A stretch of DNA of 26,702 nucleotides from Clostridia bacterium (GCA_017530275.1 JAFXMP010000151.1:1-26702); one strand, 5' to 3'; positions 1 to 7,023 are shown, counted from the first letter of the stretch. Numbers and translations are program-made. The notes: generated by a model from the letters alone, not told the origin.

Positions 1-1
1 A

Positions 2-403
2 ATATCTGATAATAATAATTATTTATGTGAAAAGACAAAGGAGTGCCCTGAAGACATGCCTTATGAAGAGGCAGAAACAGTTCCAGGACAGAGCCTGATT
101 CGTATTCGGCAGGATGTTTATGATGCAGCGACAGAAGGTGATGGGCGAGCAAGGTTTACGATTGCACACGAAGTTGGCCATTTTCTGATGCATACGCCCG
201 ATTCAATTGTCCTTTGCCGCATGGAAGCAGGAACAGATATGAAAGCTTATGAGGATCCAGAGTGGCAGGCAAATACTTTTGCGAGCTATCTATTGGCTCC
301 TTCTGCCCTGGCATCCGGCTTAACCAAGAAAGAAATAATGCAGCAATTTCAGATGTCAGAAAAAGCAGCAAAAGTTGTCGCTTCTCGGTGCAGGCAAGTG
401 TGA
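2..403 (+). CDS. ImmA/IrrE family metallo-endopeptidase (5'-truncated by window edge)
   Basis: This is a zinc peptidase of the ImmA/IrrE family. Known members cleave a repressor, often an XRE-type regulator of a mobile element. The zinc motif HEVGH follows RARFTIA, at residues 38-42 counted from the ATG at 56. A later QANTFASYLLAP stretch matches the family's second helix (usually AN.FA..LLMP). The reading frame stays open from base 2 to that ATG, and the upstream residues fit the family, so the gene probably starts outside the window and the ATG at 56 is internal. An AAGGAG lies 12 bases before that ATG, so a short form cannot be excluded. The last residues after SEKAAK look atypical. The target regulator is not visible here. 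The family call is firm; its role in mobile element control is inferred. Confidence 0.85.
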   Translation: MSDNNNYLCEKTKECPEDMPYEEAETVPGQSLIRIRQDVYDAATEGDGRARFTIAHEVGHFLMHTPDSIVLCRMEAGTDMKAYEDPEWQANTFASYLLAPSALASGLTKKEIMQQFQMSEKAAKVVASRCRQV

Positions 404-512
404 CAACCTACTATTCCGACCTTTATGAACAGGAGGTGGTTCCATTGAAAGATCAAAAAACTGATCTCAATTCATCTGTTCCCGCAGACAAATGAGATCA
501 GTTCTCCGGATG

Positions 513-550
513 TGCTACACTATCCGTGGCGATACGTGGATATTGTAGCA
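513..550. repeat. Imperfect hairpin in the 404-604 intergenic gap
   Basis: The arms TGCTACACTATCC (513-525) and GGATATTGTAGCA (538-550) pair over 13 positions with one mismatch, around a 12-base loop. No T run follows directly (TGCCCCCG, then CTTTTTCG), so it is only a weak terminator candidate. It could equally be an operator or a processing hairpin. The rest of the 404-604 gap holds a 16-codon frame from TTG 445 to TGA 495. That frame has an AGGAGGTGG ribosome site at 431, but I would not call it a gene. Confidence 0.45.
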
Positions 551-604
551 TGCCCCCGACTTTTTCGTCAAACGGAATTTACATTATGAAAGGGGGAATC
601 CTCA

Positions 605-1291
605 ATGATCCATGGTTTGACTGAATACGAAAAGTATCAGGTAATACGCCCTCTATGGGGGCGGCACAAGCTGGACAGGTTTTTCTTCCCAATAATCCAC
701 AAGCCAGAAAAAGCAATTGATTGGGAAAGCCTAACAGCGACAAGTTTCAAGAATCTTTCTCCTCGGAAGAATAACCGCAACACGTTGGCTCTGATGTTCA
801 GCTTTGATAAGCAGCTGCTTTCACTTTGGAACAATCCGCTCAAAATGATTCCGTTGTTCCAGACCTGTGCTGCTATTGGAACACCAGATTTCAGCGCATA
901 TCCGACAATGAATCCAAATGATATACAGCATAATGTATACATGTCCAGATGGTTGGGCTGCACTTGGCAGGATTATGGTTGTAATGTTCTTCCGACAATT
1001 GGTTGGGCTGGCAGAGATACCATTGATATCTGTCTTGGCGGGATTGAACCAGGTACCCCTGTTGTCATTTCAACAATCGGCTGCAACGAGCACCAGGAAG
1101 ATTTTCTATGGGGCTTCAATGAAATGAAAGCCCGTCTTGATCCGCCTGTGATTGTTGTATACGGCGATATGCTACCAGGTATGACAGGGACATTTCTGAA
1201 CATTAAATACTGCGATGCTTTTGTAAAAAAAGCACAGCAACTACGGATGGAAATCATTTCCAATCTGATTACAATTAAGGAGGCGATCTGA
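605..1291 (+). CDS. DUF4417 domain-containing protein
   Basis: This 228-residue protein has the hallmark stretches of the DUF4417 family: GTPDFSAYPTMNPNDIQ, then NVYMSRWLGCTW, VLPTIGWAG, and GIEPGTPVVISTIGC. The family is common in phage and mobile regions of Firmicutes. To my knowledge its biochemical role is unknown. The start ATG has an AAAGGGGG site at 589-596. It is the first gene of a tight + strand cluster: the next start lies one base after this stop, and the AAGGAGG for that gene sits inside this gene's 3' end. No signal peptide or membrane segment is apparent. It is a full-length member and the family call is good. No function is claimed. Confidence 0.8.
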   Translation: MIHGLTEYEKYQVIRPLWGRHKLDRFFFPIIHKPEKAIDWESLTATSFKNLSPRKNNRNTLALMFSFDKQLLSLWNNPLKMIPLFQTCAAIGTPDFSAYPTMNPNDIQHNVYMSRWLGCTWQDYGCNVLPTIGWAGRDTIDICLGGIEPGTPVVISTIGCNEHQEDFLWGFNEMKARLDPPVIVVYGDMLPGMTGTFLNIKYCDAFVKKAQQLRMEIISNLITIKEAI

Positions 1292-1292
1292 C

Positions 1293-1682
1293 ATGGGCTC
1301 TCGCGGAGCTTTTGTTGATGTTAGCGCAGGCGATTTTACTTTTGTGGAAGGTGGTCAACACTATATGTCACTTGGAACACTTGCGGGAAACGCTAATGTC
1401 AAAGTGATTGTTCAAGACTCTAACAATGTAAAGGCGCCTGAGTTTTCTCACACACCTGGCCGAGTATATGCAGTAGTAAAAAACGGCGAGTTGAAGCATT
1501 TGGCGTATTATGATGAAAACCACAAGCAGGCAGTCAGCATAGATTTTTCCCATGATCATAAAGGCGTGCGGCCCCATCGTCATGTTTATCTGAGCCATAA
1601 CAAAAATGACCCTGGCGTTCCGCCAACTGCTGCTGAAGCTGCGATGATCAAAAAAATCAAGAAGGAGTTTCATCTAAAATGA
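1293..1682 (+). CDS. Unrecognised small protein with MGSRGA start and His-rich C-terminal motif
   Basis: This 129-residue protein begins MGSRGAFVDV and carries a conserved-looking core: APEFSHTPGRVYAVVKNG, LKHLAYYDENHK, IDFSHDHKGVRPHRHVYLSH. Clustered His and Asp (DFSHDH, PHRHVY) suggest a metal site or a nuclease-like active site. The shape recalls small domains found at the C-termini of phage head-morphogenesis polymorphic toxins (the PBECR-type nuclease folds), but I cannot confirm membership. AAGGAGG overlaps the end of the upstream DUF4417 gene. The stop overlaps the next start by 4 bases (ATGA), so 1679-2029 is translationally coupled. A toxin followed by an immunity protein is one reading. 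A phage accessory protein is another. Confidence 0.7.
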   Translation: MGSRGAFVDVSAGDFTFVEGGQHYMSLGTLAGNANVKVIVQDSNNVKAPEFSHTPGRVYAVVKNGELKHLAYYDENHKQAVSIDFSHDHKGVRPHRHVYLSHNKNDPGVPPTAAEAAMIKKIKKEFHLK

Positions 1683-2029
1683 GAAAGAATGAATACATAT
1701 CTCTTGATCAATTCACCAGTCAATATGTTGGTGAATGGAATCCGTCTGAAGGGCATTGGCTTGGTCTGGATTTTATTTGGAACGGTAATGAATACCGATT
1801 CCAGACCGGTTCCATGTATAATCCGAACAATACTATTCTGCCTGACGGTCGTGAAGCTGTTTTCGGTCTATACAAGAAAATAAGCGCCGGGGATGATAAT
1901 GAGCGGGAATATGAATTGCTTGGTGAATATGCAGATATGAAAGATGTACTTCAATCTTGTGTGATTGGTGGGATTCCGTTCGCTAAAGTAATTATTGATG
2001 AAGACACTGAATTGATTGGACAAGACTAA
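1679..2029 (+). CDS. Small acidic hypothetical protein, coupled to upstream gene
   Basis: This 116-residue protein has many aromatic and acidic residues (GHWLGLDFIWNGNEYRF, GREAVFGLYKK) and an acidic tail. I do not recognise a family. It starts in an ATGA overlap with the preceding gene and ends about 20 bases before a strong terminator, so it closes the 605-2029 cluster. Its size, acidity and coupling to a His-rich small protein fit a cognate immunity or antitoxin protein, but that is inference from context only. No membrane segment, signal peptide or Cys motif is seen. Confidence 0.65.
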   Translation: MRKNEYISLDQFTSQYVGEWNPSEGHWLGLDFIWNGNEYRFQTGSMYNPNNTILPDGREAVFGLYKKISAGDDNEREYELLGEYADMKDVLQSCVIGGIPFAKVIIDEDTELIGQD

Positions 2030-2050
2030 TCTATCCGAGTGGATTTAAAC

Positions 2051-2081
2051 AAACCTTCGTAGGAAAATGCCTCGAAGGTTT
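2051..2081 (+). terminator. Rho-independent terminator of the 605-2029 cluster
   Basis: A perfect 9-bp stem (AAACCTTCG at 2051-2059 with CGAAGGTTT at 2073-2081) has a 13-base loop and is followed by TGTTTTCTTCG. It lies just after the stop at 2029. It may also serve the convergent minus-strand gene ending at 2132. Confidence 0.75.
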
Positions 2082-2131
2082 TGTTTTCTTCGTTGCTTTT
2101 TCTTCTGTGTCTGATCCAATGTTTTTTGATA

Positions 2132-2572
2132 TTATTCCTTTGGAATACGCTTTACGATAGCTTCATACCGACAATCGAATTCATTTTGTCTATATGGATC
2201 ATTTACAAAAGAATAAACTACTGGCTTATGGAGTTGAAACTTATCATGGAATCCATCATTTCGTGTTCCGACATAAACTGGCTCTGTGAATCTCAGCTTC
2301 TTGTGTTTATACTGATCCCCTGTTATATCAACAACTATTCCGTCTTGTGTTTCAAGCCATGCATGGCTTTCTGCTTCCCAGCCATGCCCAAATTCACCTG
2401 ACATATACCACGTAAAAAAATCATACTGCTCTTTCAAATATCTTTGCAACAGATCACTTGCATAAGAACAACATCCTCGTGGAAATGATTGCATTTCTTT
2501 AATTTCTCCGGCATTCACTGCTTCACTTATCGCTTTACGAAATTTTGTAGCTATTTCATAGAGTTCTGGCAT
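2132..2572 (-). CDS. Protein with transglutaminase-like Cys-His-Asp pattern
   Basis: This is a 146-residue protein. The segment FPRGCCSYASDLLQRYL (Cys34/35 at the start of a helix), then ESHAWLE (His70) and IVVDITGDQY (Asp82, Asp86, Gln87), has the order and spacing of a papain- or transglutaminase-like Cys-His-Asp triad. Small stand-alone proteins of this kind occur in mobile and phage-defence regions of Firmicutes. Their substrates are unknown to me. The start is supported by AAAGGAAA just upstream on the minus strand. It is convergent with the 605-2029 cluster and shares its terminator region. It lies beside a decayed regulator gene, in line with an accessory, probably transferred, origin. 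The enzyme class is an inference from motifs; no function is proven. Confidence 0.7.
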   Translation of the reverse strand: MPELYEIATKFRKAISEAVNAGEIKEMQSFPRGCCSYASDLLQRYLKEQYDFFTWYMSGEFGHGWEAESHAWLETQDGIVVDITGDQYKHKKLRFTEPVYVGTRNDGFHDKFQLHKPVVYSFVNDPYRQNEFDCRYEAIVKRIPKE

Positions 2573-2605
2573 GATAATTTCCTTTCTTATTTCACAATCA
2601 GCATA

Positions 2606-2887
2606 TTATATGCGCATCCCATCTTCATCAGGCGAAGGATTGCTAAAGGCTTCATATTCTCCGGAGATCTTTTCGATGCGCTTATAGACAGCGCTGTCTG
2701 TCTTATAACCGACTTTCTTCGCGATTTCTTACAGATTATATCCCTGCATCCGCATTTCAAGGATCTTCTTATCGGTTTCTGTCAGTCTGGATTTGAATTG
2801 TTCAACAGACAGATTGCCTGTGACTTCCTTTTCAACGGCATCATTGTCTGCAAGCTGAATACCCTTTACACAATAACTGATAACAGA
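2606..2887 (-). pseudogene. Sigma-70-like helix-turn-helix protein remnant with in-frame stop
   Basis: Reading the minus strand gives ADNDAVEKEVTGNLSVEQF, then RLTETDKKILEMRMQGYNL, a TAA (2729-2731), and in the same frame EIAKKVGYKTDSAVYKRIEK before the final stop at 2606. The two halves join into a region-4-type HTH (ILEMRMQGYNLxEIAKKVGY) as found in sigma-like regulators of clostridial conjugative and mobilizable elements. The stop falls where such proteins usually have a Gln or Glu codon, so one base change explains it. No convincing start with a ribosome site is visible upstream, so the 5' end may be lost too. The call is based on motif and frame continuity. Confidence 0.65.
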
Positions 2888-2889
2888 TG

Positions 2890-3203
2890 AATAACAGATG
2901 AATAGTAGAAGACTCTCAGACGCTCCGCTCGGCTTCGCCTCGCTCCGCGAGTTCCCGTTGCGGCAGCGCTCATTTCTCCAGGTTGGTTCCGGGCGCGGCA
3001 TCGGCAGACATCGGGCCTGCGGGCGCATAGCCTGGCTACAAAGCCAGTTCGTGTCCTCCTGGGCAGACCACACAATAAAACCCTGCAACCATTGAATTCA
3101 TTGTCATAAGGAACTAATCATCAACCTCAAAGCAACAAAGTCGGCAACCGTAGTGCTTAACCCATTTCACAGCACCAAACGACCACACTTGAAGGAGGAA
3201 ACG
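2890..3203. other. Gene-free, GC-rich segment between the pseudogene and tnpV
   Basis: This stretch shows no convincing gene. It is much more GC-rich than the DNA to its left. It contains a direct repeat CGCTCCGC (2921-2928, 2941-2948), a tandem ATAACAGATGA (2880-2890, 2891-2901), and a two-block sequence shared with 22085-22128. Open frames across it are arginine-rich translations of GC-rich DNA and are not supported. It is probably a non-coding part of a mobile element, perhaps a leader or end region. Confidence 0.5.
3077..3119 (-). repeat. Two-block sequence shared, inverted, with 22085-22128
   Basis: On the minus strand this reads GATTAGTTCCTTATGA, 14 other bases, then GTTGCAGGGTTTT. The same 16-base and 13-base blocks occur on the + strand just after the serine recombinase gene, separated by 15 unrelated bases. 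The flanks do not match. It may be a recombinase-related end or attachment remnant. The match is directly visible; the role is inferred. Confidence 0.6.
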
Positions 3204-3584
3204 ATGATGAAGTCCCTGTATGAAAAAATTGGCGGCACCTACACCCTTGGTGATGATGATATGCTGTATCCTGATTTGGTAATCGGAGATAAAGACCCGC
3301 GTCCCATTGGAAAATGGGGCAGGATGCACATGAAATATTTGGAGGCAGAACATCCGGGGCTGTATGAGCGGCTTATCCTGAACGGAACACTTTACAGGCA
3401 TCTGGCTGATGCGAATGAAAGAGCAGTAAGCATGCTGGAAAGGCTGATTGATCAAATGTCTGCCCAGGAGGGCATCACGGAAAGCCTGAAGGAAGCACAG
3501 CCACTTGAATGGATCAGCAGAATGAACAGCATCTGCAGCAGGGCAGAAGAAACCATCCTGCACGATGTCATTTTAACCTTATAA
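3204..3584 (+). CDS. tnpV: TnpV family transposon-encoded protein
   Basis: This 126-residue protein matches TnpV, an accessory protein of Tn4451-type mobilizable transposons. It has an N-terminal SLYEKIGGTYTLGDDDMLYPD, then PIGKWGRMHMKYLEAEHPGLY, LNGTLYRHLADANERA, and the C-terminal PLEWISRMNSICSRAEE. The family is usually near 120 residues, so this copy looks complete. The function of TnpV is unclear; it is encoded beside the TnpX serine recombinase in the type element. The start ATG is set by GAAGGAGG at 3191-3198, with a second ATG directly after. Here it stands alone, with no recombinase beside it (the nearest is at 20333). It is therefore an orphan left by a partly lost element, or the element was rearranged. 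A strong terminator follows. Confidence 0.85.
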   Translation: MMKSLYEKIGGTYTLGDDDMLYPDLVIGDKDPRPIGKWGRMHMKYLEAEHPGLYERLILNGTLYRHLADANERAVSMLERLIDQMSAQEGITESLKEAQPLEWISRMNSICSRAEETILHDVILTL

Positions 3585-3593
3585 ACACAACAC

Positions 3594-3622
3594 GCCGGCA
3601 CGACCATCAAGGTTGTGCCGGC
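3594..3622 (+). terminator. Rho-independent terminator after tnpV
   Basis: GCCGGCACGACC pairs with GGTTGTGCCGGC around a 5-base loop (ATCAA), a 12-bp stem with one G-T pair. An outer stem is formed by ACACAAC before it and GTTGTGT after it. GCTTTTCT follows. It starts about 10 bases after the tnpV stop. Confidence 0.75.
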
Positions 3623-3644
3623 ATCGTTGTGTTGCTGCTTTTCT

Positions 3645-3974
3645 GCAAAAATGCCGAGAGATTTTAGCAGATCAAAAGTCATACAACATATGGTATTAAT
3701 GATGGTTTCATCGCTCAATATATGGTATAGATTTGATTGATTTTCGATTCTAAGGGGCCGAAATTTAAGCAAACGAGAATTTGGGCCATCTGTATGGAGA
3801 AAAAACGCTCTCAGGGCAAAATTCTGATAATGCGAGTTTGATCTAACGCGAATGAATTTGGAAGCAGCTTGCCAGTCTATCTTATCCTAAGGGAGTACAG
3901 TAGTTGTCACCGCTGGTAAGAACGGAAGTAGTACATCAAATGATTGCCATTAATTTTTAGCGAAAACGAAAATA
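3645..3974. other. Gap without recognisable features
   Basis: About 330 AT-rich bases between the tnpV terminator and the Nudix gene terminator. I see no gene, RNA, long repeat or clear promoter. It probably contains the border between the accessory segment and the chromosomal backbone. Confidence 0.5.
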
Positions 3975-4001
3975 AGCTGACCACACGCACATGGTCGCGC
4001 T
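3975..4001 (-). terminator. Likely terminator of the adh-Nudix pair
   Basis: On the minus strand AGCGCGACC and GGTCAGCT form a 4-bp plus 3-bp stem with a small internal loop, and TATTTTCGTTTTC follows. It lies about 10 bases after the Nudix stop. The stem is modest, so confidence is limited. Confidence 0.45.
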
Positions 4002-4009
4002 GTTTCTTT

Positions 4010-4591
4010 TCATTCAGTATCATTCCCTGCGTTTTTTCCTTGAACCCAATCCAGAATGTCCTTCGCTGATGCCATAAGAGCATTTACATGCAGCGCGTCG
4101 CGCAGGATATCGGCATGGTCAAAGGCTAACTGTTCCCCGTCCGGGAGCAGAACCTTAGGCTGCCCATCCACAAGCTGAACAGTCATCCATCTGGCCTCCG
4201 CTGCGTCATCCGCGCCGCGAATCAGATGGTCGACGGATTCGACACAGGCCGTGTAAGCCACGGATACGATCCATCCCCGTGGATCGCGTCCTGGCTTGCT
4301 GTATACGCCAACAAGCTGCAAAGCGTCGCACATAACGCCAGTCTCCTCCTGCAATTCACGAAAGGCCGTGTGTGCGACCGGCTCGTTGGGATTGGCAAAC
4401 CCGCCGGGCAAGGCCCAGCTGCCCAGGTATGGATGATTGCCCCGGCGAATCAAAAGCACCTTGACCTGGTTTTCATCCCTGGCAAACAGAACAATATCGG
4501 CTGTCAGCGCGGGCTTTGGGTAATTCTTTTCCTTGTAGGCCGCAATGGCTTCCGCCTCTGTTCGGCCTTTTGCATCCCGTTTTTCCAGCAT
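4010..4591 (-). CDS. Nudix hydrolase (ADP-ribose / NAD-type pyrophosphatase group)
   Basis: This 193-residue enzyme hydrolyses a nucleoside diphosphate linked to another group. The Nudix box is perfect: G64-x5-E70-x7-R78-E79-L80-x-E82-E83-x-G85, inside LPGGFANPNEP...FRELQEETGV. Residues about 30-60 form the strand before it (LTADIVLFARDE, VKVLLIRRGNHPYLGSWALPGG). The long N-terminal leader and C-terminal domain fit the ADP-ribose pyrophosphatase-like group; the substrate cannot be read from sequence. I start at the ATG at 4591 because GGGGAGG sits 5-6 bases upstream. A longer frame runs into the upstream gene but lacks such a site. It follows the alcohol dehydrogenase gene on the same strand with a 61-base gap holding a strong hairpin. 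A link to NAD(H) turnover fits the neighbourhood. Confidence 0.85.
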   Translation of the reverse strand: MLEKRDAKGRTEAEAIAAYKEKNYPKPALTADIVLFARDENQVKVLLIRRGNHPYLGSWALPGGFANPNEPVAHTAFRELQEETGVMCDALQLVGVYSKPGRDPRGWIVSVAYTACVESVDHLIRGADDAAEARWMTVQLVDGQPKVLLPDGEQLAFDHADILRDALHVNALMASAKDILDWVQGKNAGNDTE

Positions 4592-4611
4592 AGATACCTC
4601 CCCAAACGGAT

Positions 4612-4640
4612 GCTGCCGCTCCACAGGGTGGAACGGCAGC
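4612..4640 (-). other. Stable intercistronic hairpin between adh and Nudix genes
   Basis: On the minus strand GCTGCCGTTCCAC, CCT, GTGGAGCGGCAGC form a 13-bp stem with a 3-base loop. The only non-Watson-Crick position is a G-U pair in the minus-strand RNA; in plus-strand RNA it would be a C-A mismatch, so the structure suits the mRNA of these genes. No U run follows. It could stabilise the adh mRNA end, or lower expression of the distal gene. Confidence 0.65.
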
Positions 4641-4652
4641 TTGTTCATTGTA

Positions 4653-5876
4653 TTAGAAATCAACTTCTGTATCGTAAAAGCAGCATTTGAGCAGCTTTTC
4701 CATTTCCTCCTGGCTGGGCTGACGAGGATTGGAGCCGGTGCAGGCGTCGCCAATGGCGTTCTTGGCGATTTCGGGCAGGCGCTCCAGGAACACATTCTCG
4801 GGCACGAAGCCATTTTCGGTGGGATAGCTGTCGGCGCCGTAGTCCTTGATGCAGTGGGGAATATTTAGATCATCGTTCATCTTGCGCAGGTATGCGATCA
4901 AAGCCGCTACCTTGTCATCATCAGACGCATTCTGGTCGGCAATGCCCATGTAATCCACGATCACGCCGTAGCGCTTCTTGGCGGTTTCATCCTTGGCGTT
5001 GAAGGCAATGACCTTGGGCAGGTACATGGCGTTGGCTGCACCGTGAATGATGTGGGCGCCGTAATCCGCAAAGGCCGCACCGGTCTTGTGAGCCATGGAG
5101 TGCACGATGCCCAGCAGTGCGTTGGAGAACGCCATGCCGGCCAGGCACTGGGCATTATGCATCCGATCCCTTGCCTCCATATCGCCATTGTAGGATTTCA
5201 CCAGATCGTTCATGATCATCTCGATGGCATGGATGGCCAATGGATCGGTGTAATCGCAGTTGGCGGTGGATACATAGGCTTCCACGGCGTGGGTCATGGC
5301 GTCCATGCCGGTGTGGGCCACCAGCTTCTTGGGCATGGTCTCAGCCAGCTCGGGATCCACGATGGCCACATCGGGCGTGATTTCAAAGTCGGCAATGGGA
5401 TACTTGATGCCCTTGCTGTAGTCGGTGATGATGGAGAAAGCAGTCACTTCGGTGGCAGTGCCGCTGGTGGAGGAGACGGCGCAGAAATGGGCCTTCTTGC
5501 GCAGCTCCGGAATGCCGAACACCTTGCACATATCCTCAAAAGTGCACTCCGGATACTCGTATTTGATCCACATGGCCTTTGCCGCATCGATGGGGCTGCC
5601 GCCGCCGATGGCTACGATCCAATCAGGCTCAAAAGCCAGCATCGCGTCCGCGCCGCGCATCACCGTTTCCACGGAGGGATCGGGCTCGATGCCGTCAAAA
5701 ATCTGCACCTCCATGCCAGCTTCCTTCAGATAGGTTTCCGCCCGATCCAGGAAACCAAACTTTTTCATGCTTCCGCCGCCCACGCAGATCATGGCCTTTT
5801 TGCCCTTGAAAGTTTTCAGCGCCTCCAACGCGCCTTTTCCGTGATACAGATCTCTGGGGAGTGTAAACCGTGCCAT
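4653..5876 (-). CDS. Iron-containing alcohol dehydrogenase
   Basis: This 407-residue group III (iron-dependent) alcohol dehydrogenase interconverts an alcohol and aldehyde with NAD(P)H in the cytoplasm. The nucleotide-binding GGGSPIDAAK is at 91-100. The metal ligands lie in GMDAMTHAVEAY (Asp, His), GIVHSMAHKTG (His) and HGAANA (His). It ends with the TGSNPR motif also seen in the ADH half of AdhE. The length matches stand-alone members, and it resembles the C-terminal half of the AdhE encoded at 14045-16747, so this species has at least two such enzymes here. The start is set by AGGAGG eight bases upstream. It is divergent from the SDR at 6168 and cotranscribed with the Nudix gene. The substrate is not predictable; butanol, ethanol and 1,3-propanediol types share these motifs. 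Confidence 0.92.
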   Translation of the reverse strand: MARFTLPRDLYHGKGALEALKTFKGKKAMICVGGGSMKKFGFLDRAETYLKEAGMEVQIFDGIEPDPSVETVMRGADAMLAFEPDWIVAIGGGSPIDAAKAMWIKYEYPECTFEDMCKVFGIPELRKKAHFCAVSSTSGTATEVTAFSIITDYSKGIKYPIADFEITPDVAIVDPELAETMPKKLVAHTGMDAMTHAVEAYVSTANCDYTDPLAIHAIEMIMNDLVKSYNGDMEARDRMHNAQCLAGMAFSNALLGIVHSMAHKTGAAFADYGAHIIHGAANAMYLPKVIAFNAKDETAKKRYGVIVDYMGIADQNASDDDKVAALIAYLRKMNDDLNIPHCIKDYGADSYPTENGFVPENVFLERLPEIAKNAIGDACTGSNPRQPSQEEMEKLLKCCFYDTEVDF

Positions 5877-6167
5877 ATTGATGACCTCCTAATCAAAACA
5901 TTGTCCTGGTTTCTGCAAACCGAGAGCAGTATATCGATATTTGTTTATAAAATGAATTACCAAAATGGCATATCAACTATATCACTTCGCATCACATACG
6001 CCGAATAGGAACGTGACTTGTATGAAATGATATAACTGCCATGCGAAACTAATCATTCTTTCTTTATCGATTTTCCTTTAAAATACAGTCGGTTCATCGG
6101 GTAAATGCGTAGAACCGAATGAACAAAGGACACCGACTCAGAGGAATGACAAAGGAGGATGCTGAAC
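5877..6167. promoter_or_regulatory. Divergent promoter region of adh and the SDR gene
   Basis: This AT-rich 291-base gap must hold both promoters. For adh (minus strand), TATACT with a poor TTCATT 17 bases upstream is the best guess. For the SDR, TAAAAT near 6080 follows TTCTTT by 17. Two dyads could bind a regulator: CATAC/GTATG (5995-5999, 6020-6024) and TCGGTTC/GAACCGA (6089-6095, 6112-6118). No canonical Rex operator was found. No gene is seen. Confidence 0.4.
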
Positions 6168-6941
6168 ATGAAAAACTATTTCGATCTCAAGGGACAGGTT
6201 GCGATTGTGACGGGCTGCTCCACCGGCCTGGGTGTGCAGATGGCAAAGGCGCTGGCCAACCAGGGCGCGAATATCGTTGTCGTCGCACGCCGCCAGAACA
6301 TGATTGACGAAGTGGCGAAGGAAATTGCCGCCGCATATGGCGTGGAAACCCTGCCCATCCGCTGCGACATCACCGATACCGACGCTGTGAACGCCATGGT
6401 GGATCAGGTGGTGGCGAAGTTTGGCCGGGTGAATATCCTGATTAACAATGCGGGCACCGGCGCTGTGGCTCCCGCCGAGGATATCACCGATGATCAGTTC
6501 AACAACGAAATGAATATCGACCTGTTCGGCTCCTTCCGCGTAGCCCGCGCCGTGGCCAAGAAGGCCATGATCAATGCCAAGTATGGCCGCATCATCAACA
6601 TTGCCTCCATGTACGGCCTGGTGGGCAATAAGATCGCCGGTTCCGCGCCCTACCATGCGGCTAAGGGCGGTGTGGTCAACATGACCCGCGCGCTGGCGGC
6701 TGAGTGGGGAAAATATAACATCACCGTCAACTCCATCTGCCCCGGCTATTTCTATACCGATCTGACCCGCGACACGCTCAACAGCGATTTCTTCCAGCAG
6801 AACGCCAAGACCATGATTCCCGAAGAGCGCTACGGCGAAGAGGGTGAGCTGGACACGGCTGCTATTTTCCTGGCTTCTCCCGCGTCCTCTTATGTAACCG
6901 GCGTGAATCTGGCCGTGGACGGTGGCTACACCGCGATGTAA
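6168..6941 (+). CDS. Short-chain dehydrogenase/reductase (gluconate 5-dehydrogenase / ketoreductase type)
   Basis: This 257-residue classical SDR reduces a carbonyl or oxidises an alcohol with NAD(P). The nucleotide motif is TGCSTGLG (15-22), with NNAG at 93-96, catalytic Ser147 (NIASMYG), Tyr162 and Lys166 (YHAAK), and the C-terminal YVTGVNLAVDGGYTAM. The Arg-Arg at 41-42 after the second strand points to NADP(H), though this is only a tendency. The start is the ATG at 6168, nine bases after AAAGGAGG (6151-6158); an ATG at 6159 is too close to that site. Members this similar are annotated as gluconate 5-dehydrogenase or 3-oxoacyl-ACP reductase. No fatty acid or sugar-acid genes lie beside it, so the substrate stays open. 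It is divergent from adh and closed by its own terminator. Confidence 0.88.
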   Translation: MKNYFDLKGQVAIVTGCSTGLGVQMAKALANQGANIVVVARRQNMIDEVAKEIAAAYGVETLPIRCDITDTDAVNAMVDQVVAKFGRVNILINNAGTGAVAPAEDITDDQFNNEMNIDLFGSFRVARAVAKKAMINAKYGRIINIASMYGLVGNKIAGSAPYHAAKGGVVNMTRALAAEWGKYNITVNSICPGYFYTDLTRDTLNSDFFQQNAKTMIPEERYGEEGELDTAAIFLASPASSYVTGVNLAVDGGYTAM

Positions 6942-6990
6942 TCGAAAGTCCTTTTATTCGCCAGTCCGCCATGCGGACAGACATACGTTC

Positions 6991-7023
6991 AAAGGCGGCT
7001 CTTGATGACCAAGGGCCGCCTTT
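6991..7023 (+). terminator. Rho-independent terminator after the SDR
   Basis: A perfect 9-bp stem AAAGGCGGC / GCCGCCTTT has a 15-base loop and is followed by T-rich sequence. A second small perfect hairpin, GTCCGC-CAT-GCGGAC (6964-6978), lies just before it. This separates the SDR from nfnA, whose own promoter is not obvious in the short remaining gap. Confidence 0.8.

Noticed and set aside
2729..3088. A 119-codon minus-strand frame starting in the GC-rich segment
   Set aside because: Only its last third is protein-like (the HTH remnant). The rest is Arg/Pro-rich translation of non-coding DNA.
3114..3563. A 149-codon minus-strand frame opposite tnpV
   Set aside because: Antisense of a recognised TnpV family gene with a good ribosome site.
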